Assembly: GCA_027563935.2 (NCBI GenBank)
Contig: CM050454.1
Coordinates: forward strand, 7,902,001-7,966,000
DNA: 64,000 nt
Direction: 5' to 3'
Source of the DNA: Costus lasius
Taxonomy: Eukaryota; Streptophyta; Magnoliopsida; Zingiberales; Costaceae
The translations under genes and the position numbers were made by a program. Under the pieces are notes generated by a model. That model saw nothing but the letters and a program-made list of their open reading frames with translations. It made no database searches and was not told where the DNA came from. Shown piece by piece: positions 58,445 to 64,000 of the stretch. Within the stretch, counting starts at the first letter, position 1. Each line of letters opens with the position of its first letter.

Positions 58445-59917
58445 ATGTCGTCGCTGCTAAGTAATAGCGATCGCCTGAGTGACATGCCGGACGAAATCCT
58501 CCACGTCATCCTCTCCTTCCTCCCCACTCTCGAATCAGTGCGCACCTCCGTCTTCTCCTCGCAGTGGCGTCACCTCTGGCACTGTGTCCCTGCCTTTCAC
58601 TTGAGAAAATTTCCTAGGCAGGGTCTCTGCCTAGAAATCTTCAACAGGGAGCATGGCTAGGAAAAATTTACAAGTCCAAAGCCGTGGCTAGAGAGGCGGC
58701 AGAAAAGATCAACCAGTTCATCACCCGCCGCGACGCCGCCTGCCCTCTGCTTCGCTTCCATCTCCACGTCGGTTGGATATTCGATAACCGGGCAGACCTG
58801 GTTAGCGACTGGATCAGTTACGCTAAAACCCACGACGTGCGAGACATGTCGGTGCACATCTTCTGTACGAGTAATCCTCCTCCGCTGTCCACTTTCTTCG
58901 ACCTGCCATCCATCGAGGCACTGGATCTGCAGCACAACAGTAGTCCCTGCATGTTTCCCCAACACATTGTGGCATGCAAGCTTAAGGCGCTGACCCTGGA
59001 CGTTCCTTGCGCATCCCCGGCCATCGACAAGTTTCTGGCGGCGCTCCTCCATTCGTGTCCCGACCTGCAAGAGTTGACTCTATATCGCGGACCGTTTAAT
59101 CAAGTGGTAGAGATCACTGCTCCCAATCTCCGTCGACTATCTATCATAGATGGTGAATATTGGTGCTACAAAGATCCCTATCAGTTTAAAATTACTTGTC
59201 CTAGGCTTGAACACTTGAATTTATCAGCTAGCTGGGTGCATCTAAAGCGATTTCAAGGCAAAATACCTTCTCTACAAGAAGCCTCCATGGATTTGTCTTA
59301 CATTAGGCCGAAGAGCACTAAGCAATTTCCGCAGATATTTATGAGCTTGCGCAGTGTGACAAAGTTGACCTTCGCCTTAAGCCAGGCATCGAGGTGAAGG
59401 TAATCTATATACACATGCTCTTCTTCTCCTTCCCCTTCTCTATTACTATATTTTTGTTAGATGAATGAATAAATGAATGAATGAATTACATGAAATTCTT
59501 GAATGTTTCAGGCCAATCCTTGGAGCCTCCTCAAACACATGACCTGCTTTCCTATCTTCCACAAATTGAAGCACTTAAAGTTCAGTGCGGATATTAGTGA
59601 AGATTACATCAAACAAGTCCTCCTTTGTTTTTTCATGCGTGCCCCAAATCTGTCATCGCTTGATATAATCCATGAGGAAGAGGTTTGTAATCACTTAAAT
59701 TGCTAATCTAATGTCTCAAATTCTTTTGCTATAATTCGTTTTCTTTTTCTTTTTACTTGGCACAAAGGAATCAACGCTATTTGCTTCAAAGGCCGGCAAG
59801 CAGCAACTGAGAATTCCGGCATCGTTGAAAGCGTCAGATCATCTGAAGATAGTTTCAGTCAAAGAAATGCTATCTGAGCATGTGGATGAATGGGACAGAG
59901 TAGTGGTGATCACATAA
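58445..59917 (+). pseudogene. F-box/LRR (FBD-type) site E, nearly full length, broken
   Basis: Exon 1 58445-59399, exon 2 59512-59682, exon 3 59768-59917, with GT-AG introns. Starts MSSLLSNSDRLSDMPDEILH with an F-box (ILSFLPTLESVRTSVFSSQW). LRR-type region follows (FFDLPSIEALDLQHNSSPCM, LLHSCPDLQELTLYRGPF, ITAPNLRRLSIIDGEYW), then FBD-like exons 2 and 3 ending EHVDEWDRVVVIT. Lesions: a palindromic insertion at about 58602-58660 changes frame and brings TAG at 58658-58660; one base is missing near 59369 relative to site C (frame stop soon after); and a 36-nt in-frame loss in exon 3. Role in the family: substrate receptor of SCF ubiquitin ligases. Unlikely to be functional here. Confidence 0.82.
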
Positions 59918-60549
59918 ATCTAGTCCTTATAATTAAATTCAAGGCATATGATCCATCTATATTTTACTGACTATTGACGAGTGATGAACGTTCTTTTGCT
60001 GTTTTTTTTTTAAGTTGAAGTCTTTATAGAACAAATTTTAAGAAGATACGATCCACTCATCAAGTATGTGATTATATAAATATTAAACTTATTAAACTTT
60101 TTTTATTTGATATGATAAATCAAAATCATAAGCCTCTCTAACTTTATAATAGATGAAGCTTATGAAGAGAAATAAGAGCAAATACTGTAAATATATAAAA
60201 TGCTCCTACATTAGGATTTTGCGTTTTAAAATAAACACATAATATTGATTTAGATGACAAACATAATATACGACGATCTTTGCCTTTTGTCACTTTCCAG
60301 CTCGTTCGCGGCTATAGTGGCAAGGGTCGCAGAGAGGAGGAAAACTAAGGCCTTGGTAGAGAGGTATGTGGTGAGAAGGAAAAACAACATGTGAAACTTT
60401 GAGATCTGCGCATATTTACTTTGCAATTCTCAACACTAATGACAGGGATCCCGCTTAACTAAAAAAATGGTCAAAGCTAGGCACCTAGTAGAGAATTTCT
60501 AACCTAGATGCCTTAATCGGCCGTCCACGAATCTCAAAGCTAGTTGGTT
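59918..60549. other. 3' flank of F-box site E
   Basis: 60130-60240 matches 41870-41950. 60280-60540 is mixed sequence without a recognisable gene. Confidence 0.5.
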
Positions 60550-60770
60550 GCCGCCCACGACCCATCATACTTTATGTTCGTGAGTTCAGCTATTAATGTA
60601 CTAGCATGAGATTTATTCGTAGAACGAAAATGTTCTTCCATAAGCTTAAGATACTCTTTAGCCGTTTCAGTTTGTGGAATGGTAGTCTTAATGTTGTTAG
60701 CGATTGTCATTCGCATAAAGCTAAGACATGTGCTTTATAGTTTAACTTTTCTTTCTCATTGCTCCTATCA
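60550..60770 (-). pseudogene. copia gag fragment
   Basis: Minus strand: FMRMTIANNIKTTIPQTETA, KEYLKLMEEHFRSTNKSHAS, TLIAELTNIKYDGS, the N-terminal gag region of copia elements. No LTR or pol nearby. Confidence 0.65.
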
Positions 60771-61359
60771 GTAATGGAAGTAAGCTTTTCTTCTAATAGT
60801 GCTAAGTTAAAATCCAAAACACCTAAGTGGAAATTGACTTTCGCACCATTCAGAAAAGTTCAAACCATTAAATACGATAACAGAAAAAGCATGCGTATGA
60901 AGAGAAATAGTTGCACAAATATACAATGCTTAATCAATTATGAATTCAAATATTTATAATATTAAAATATATTATAGGTTTCCTTTGGGTAAACACAACA
61001 ATATATATTGTCATTATTAAATAGTTTGAAACTTTTGAATATTCACATAAATATTGTCAAATATAATTAGCATCTTTGGATACATAATTATTTTTAATAA
61101 TTAATAATTAATTATTTTTAATTATATTTATTAGTCACATAATATTGATATACCTTTGGGTAAAATCCAAATTCACACTAATAAATATAATTTATGCAAT
61201 AATGGTTTATATAATTAAATCAAAACATATTGTTTTAATAATAAATGACCACGTTGGTGATTAACATTTATTATTAAAATAAATAAATTATTTAGTTTGT
61301 CACTTTGGTGACTAGCAAACTATTAACCTTCTAATTCACTCACTATATGTGAAGGAAAA
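60771..61359. other. AT-rich intergenic sequence
   Basis: Words such as 'attattaataat' and 'ccacgttggtgat/cactttggtgact' recur. No gene seen. Confidence 0.5.
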
Positions 61360-61365
61360 TATAAA

Positions 61366-61404
<39 letters not shown>

Positions 61405-61808
61405 AATTTAATTATTCACAAGCTGTTAACCTCATGTATAATAGAAAATTTTTTTATATCTAATACGCAATTAGCCATAAGTAAGAAAAGTCATACTTAA
61501 GCTTTACCTATGGCGTGTGCGGCGGTCTCAGCTTAGAGCGAAAGAGAGAGAAAAAATCTTATGTGGCAGACAAAAAAAATAAAAATTAATAACAATAACA
61601 CAACTATATTAGAGAAATATTTTTTTAAAAAATAAATAAATATATATAAAGCATTATTATACATCAAAATAATATGCCAATAATCTATTTAAAAAATAAT
61701 GGCTTTTCTTACCATTTCTTACCATCCTTATGCTCATTTACCGTCACATGTTACTACGTAAAATATTATTTAGCTAAGCTTACAAGTATCATATATTTTG
61801 ACAATTTC

Positions 61809-62045
61809 TGTCAAGGAATCCAAAATCATTGCCAGCATTAACGCAAGAAAAGATTTGCCTGAATCAATCAAAGTTACGCAACAGCATCTCATCAATTAGA
61901 ATTTGTCAATTCTCCTATGTATTTCCATGTATACAAATATTTACAAAAATGTTCATGTAATACTAATTCAGATTAGTATCTAAATTAGTCCCTGTATATA
62001 TGTAATTACAGAATCAGAGATATACAATTTGCTCATTCAATTTCA
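61809..62045 (+). repeat. 5' LTR, copia copy 2
   Basis: TGTCAAGGAATCC ... TTCA, followed at 62051 by the primer site TGGTATCAAAGC. It keeps the TG lost in copy 1. Confidence 0.85.
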
Positions 62046-62103
62046 TTAAATGGTATCAAAGCAAGGGCTTCGACCAGCGCAAAGCTATTAACCAGCAGCT
62101 TCC

Positions 62104-64000
62104 ATGGCCGGAAGAGGAGATGGTTCCAACCCCACCAACAACTTCAGCGATCAAAATGATCCATTTTTTTTGCATTACTCAAATCAACTACGTCTTGTGC
62201 TTGTCACACAACTACTAAATGGAGAAAACTGCAACACCTGGAGCCATGCCATGCTCATGGCTCTCAGCATAAAAAATAAAGAGGGTTTTGTCACCGGAAG
62301 TACAAAGAAGCCATTGGAAAACACTACAACAGAATTCCAACAATGGAAGCGATGCAACAATTTGGTAAACGCATGGCTTCTCAACTCTATTGCCCAAGAT
62401 ATTGCAACAAGTATAATATATTAAGATGATGCCCATGATATTTGGATTGATCTAAAAGACCGTGTTGGCCAGACAAATAGCGTCCACCTCTTTCACATAG
62501 AAGAAGCTATACATGATTGTAAACAAGGGAGCATGACTGTAAGTGCCTACTACGCCAAGCTCAAGGGTCTTTGGGATGAACGAGATTCACTATATAATAT
62601 AACTAGTTGTACCTGTGAAGGGATGAAAGATATCTTTCAATTTCAACAAACCCAGAAAACCATGAAATTCCTTATGGGACTCAATGACATATATACAGGA
62701 ATTAGAGGACAAATACTCCTCATGGAACCACTTCCCATGGTAAACAAAGCTTATTCCCTAATACTCCAGGATGAGAAGCAGCGGGGTACATCAAACACCA
62801 ATGAACCAATCAATGGTGAGACATCTGCATTTGTGGTCAGGAACAATATGAGAAAATCTGGAAAGAACTACATGTCAAAGAACTCCTATTTGAGGTGTGG
62901 GAAGTGTGACAGGGTCGGCCACACTTTAGATACATGCAGAGCTCATCTCAAATGCAACTATTGTGGACTGCATGGGCACACAACAGAGATATGTAGAAAA
63001 TTACAGAAAACAAATATTGTAGGCAACAACAATCCAGATCGACGAGAACATAGAAATTTCTCAACTAAAGTCAACCATGTGGACACAAGAAAGACCTTAA
63101 GTCTCACTGCAGAACAATATGGAAATCTCATGGCACTACTTGTCAGTTGCAACACCAACACCATCAATGATACTGCACTAGATGCAAACAATTTTGCAGA
63201 TATAATTTCTTGTGCTTCAATTGCTAAAGGGAAATCAAATTGGATATTAGATACAGGTGCCACAGATCACATGGTCCACTCGGCTAGTCTATTAAACACA
63301 AAATCTGCAATCAATGGTGGATTAGTGTATCTACCTAATGGAGAGATAGCCATGGTTACACACATTGGCACTGTTAAATTTGCACAATTCACATTACATG
63401 ATGTGCTGTGTGTCCCTGCATTCAAATTGAATTTGCTCTCACTTAGTAAATTGTTGCGTAACTCTTCATATACAACATCATTCATGAGCAAGACTTGCAC
63501 ACTGTAGGACCAACGATCGATGAAGATGATTGGGATAAGAACTGAGCATGAAGGTCTATACTACCTTGATATTCACCAACAACCAAGAAGTAATGCTGCT
63601 CAAGTGTCAATGCGGCCTCTCACAAATATCTGGCATCTACGGATGGGTCATCCATCAAATAAGACACTATCTTTGCTCAGGAATTATGTTAGTGATATTG
63701 AAGTTGACAATTCTATATGCTTGATTTGCCCCCTTGCAAAACAAACTCGATTACCTTTTTCAACAAGTTCCATTCGCACAAAGAAACCATTTGAGTTAGT
63801 TCATATGGACATTTGGGGTGGATATCAGATTCCGACTGACACTAGAGAAAAATATTTTCTTACGATTATAGACAATTACACTAGGTGCACTTGGACTTAT
63901 CTCATGCGCCAAAAATCTAATACATGTGTGCACATTGTTCAGTTTGTTAATCTTGTGGAAAATCAATTTGCATTGAAAGTCAAAATCATCAGAAGTGACA
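62104..64000 (+). pseudogene. copia gag-pol, copy 2, truncated by the window end
   Basis: Starts MAGRGDGSNPTNNFSDQNDP and has gag, two intact zinc knuckles (CGKCDRVGHTLDTC and CNYCGLHGHTTEIC), protease WILDTGATDHM, pre-integrase IWHLRMGHPSNKTL and the start of integrase (HMDIWGG). It has the same stops as copy 1 at 62422-62424 and 63505-63507. The second Asp of IIDDY is Asn here (IIDNYTR). Just upstream, 17-18 nt not in copy 1 precede the ATG. Confidence 0.85.

Larger units (their letters stand above)
61360..64000 (+). repeat. segmental duplicate of 32710-35420
   Basis: Begins in a (TA)n run (61370-61397) and continues through the LTR flank, LTR, gag and part of pol of the copia element with only scattered differences. 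The window ends inside it. The (TA)n tract at 33032 is almost absent here. Confidence 0.85.

Noticed and set aside
1..64000. tRNA or rRNA genes
   Set aside because: I looked for tRNA-like arms and rRNA stretches and found none I could support.

Overview
This window is nuclear DNA of a flowering plant. It contains spliced plant genes with GT-AG introns and a LOB-domain transcription factor, a QWRF/augmin-type microtubule protein, and an F-box/LRR gene family. Ty1/copia, Ty3/gypsy, LINE, hAT-, Mutator- and Harbinger-like elements fill almost everything else. The GC-rich starts of the real genes lean towards a monocot, but I cannot name a species.

Layout. 1-1.7 kb: the end of a structured dispersed repeat, then an apparently intact two-exon LBD37/38/39-like gene (954-1696, +). 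3.1-12.0 kb: nested repeats. An LTR seems split into 3082-3683 and 11486-11970. Between the halves lie a gag-only LTR retrotransposon with two 1285-bp LTRs (5818-10011) and a second copy of the structured repeat with about 22 tandem hairpin units (10231-11485). 13.5-20.6 kb: a five-exon QWRF gene on the minus strand whose first exon carries an apparent 1-nt frameshift in a homopolymer. 21.0-23.4 kb: a hAT-like element with a clean 8-bp target duplication. 23.9-33.2 kb: foldback MITEs, a LINE relic interrupted by a 1.6-kb insertion, and a broken hAT transposase. 33.2-38.2 kb: a dead Ty1/copia element whose 3' LTR holds a 5'-truncated LINE with a 21-bp target duplication. 38.3-60 kb: a field of F-box/LRR (FBD-type) gene fragments (sites A to E, plus one at 25.8 kb) with repeated flanks. 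These fragments are interleaved with gag-only copia remnants, a Ty3/gypsy remnant with a 1.46-kb LTR, and a 1.1-kb insertion whose empty site is visible in a paralogue. 61.4-64.0 kb: a near-identical duplicate of the 32.7-35.4 kb copia segment, cut by the window end.

Only the LBD and QWRF loci look like ordinary host genes, and they do not form a functional cluster. The F-box copies all look truncated or frame-broken.

The most interesting signal is a 58-nt module present twice (181-238 and 11101-11158). It folds into the same two-stem structure in both copies. All four stem pairs that change completely are compensated on the opposite arm, a fifth change gives a G-U wobble, and the 18 internal-loop bases are invariant. 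It is flanked by further hairpins, and in the first copy it sits inside the loop of one of a series of tandem hairpin units. This looks like a conserved structured RNA, or a DNA cruciform, carried by a repeat family. I do not recognise it.
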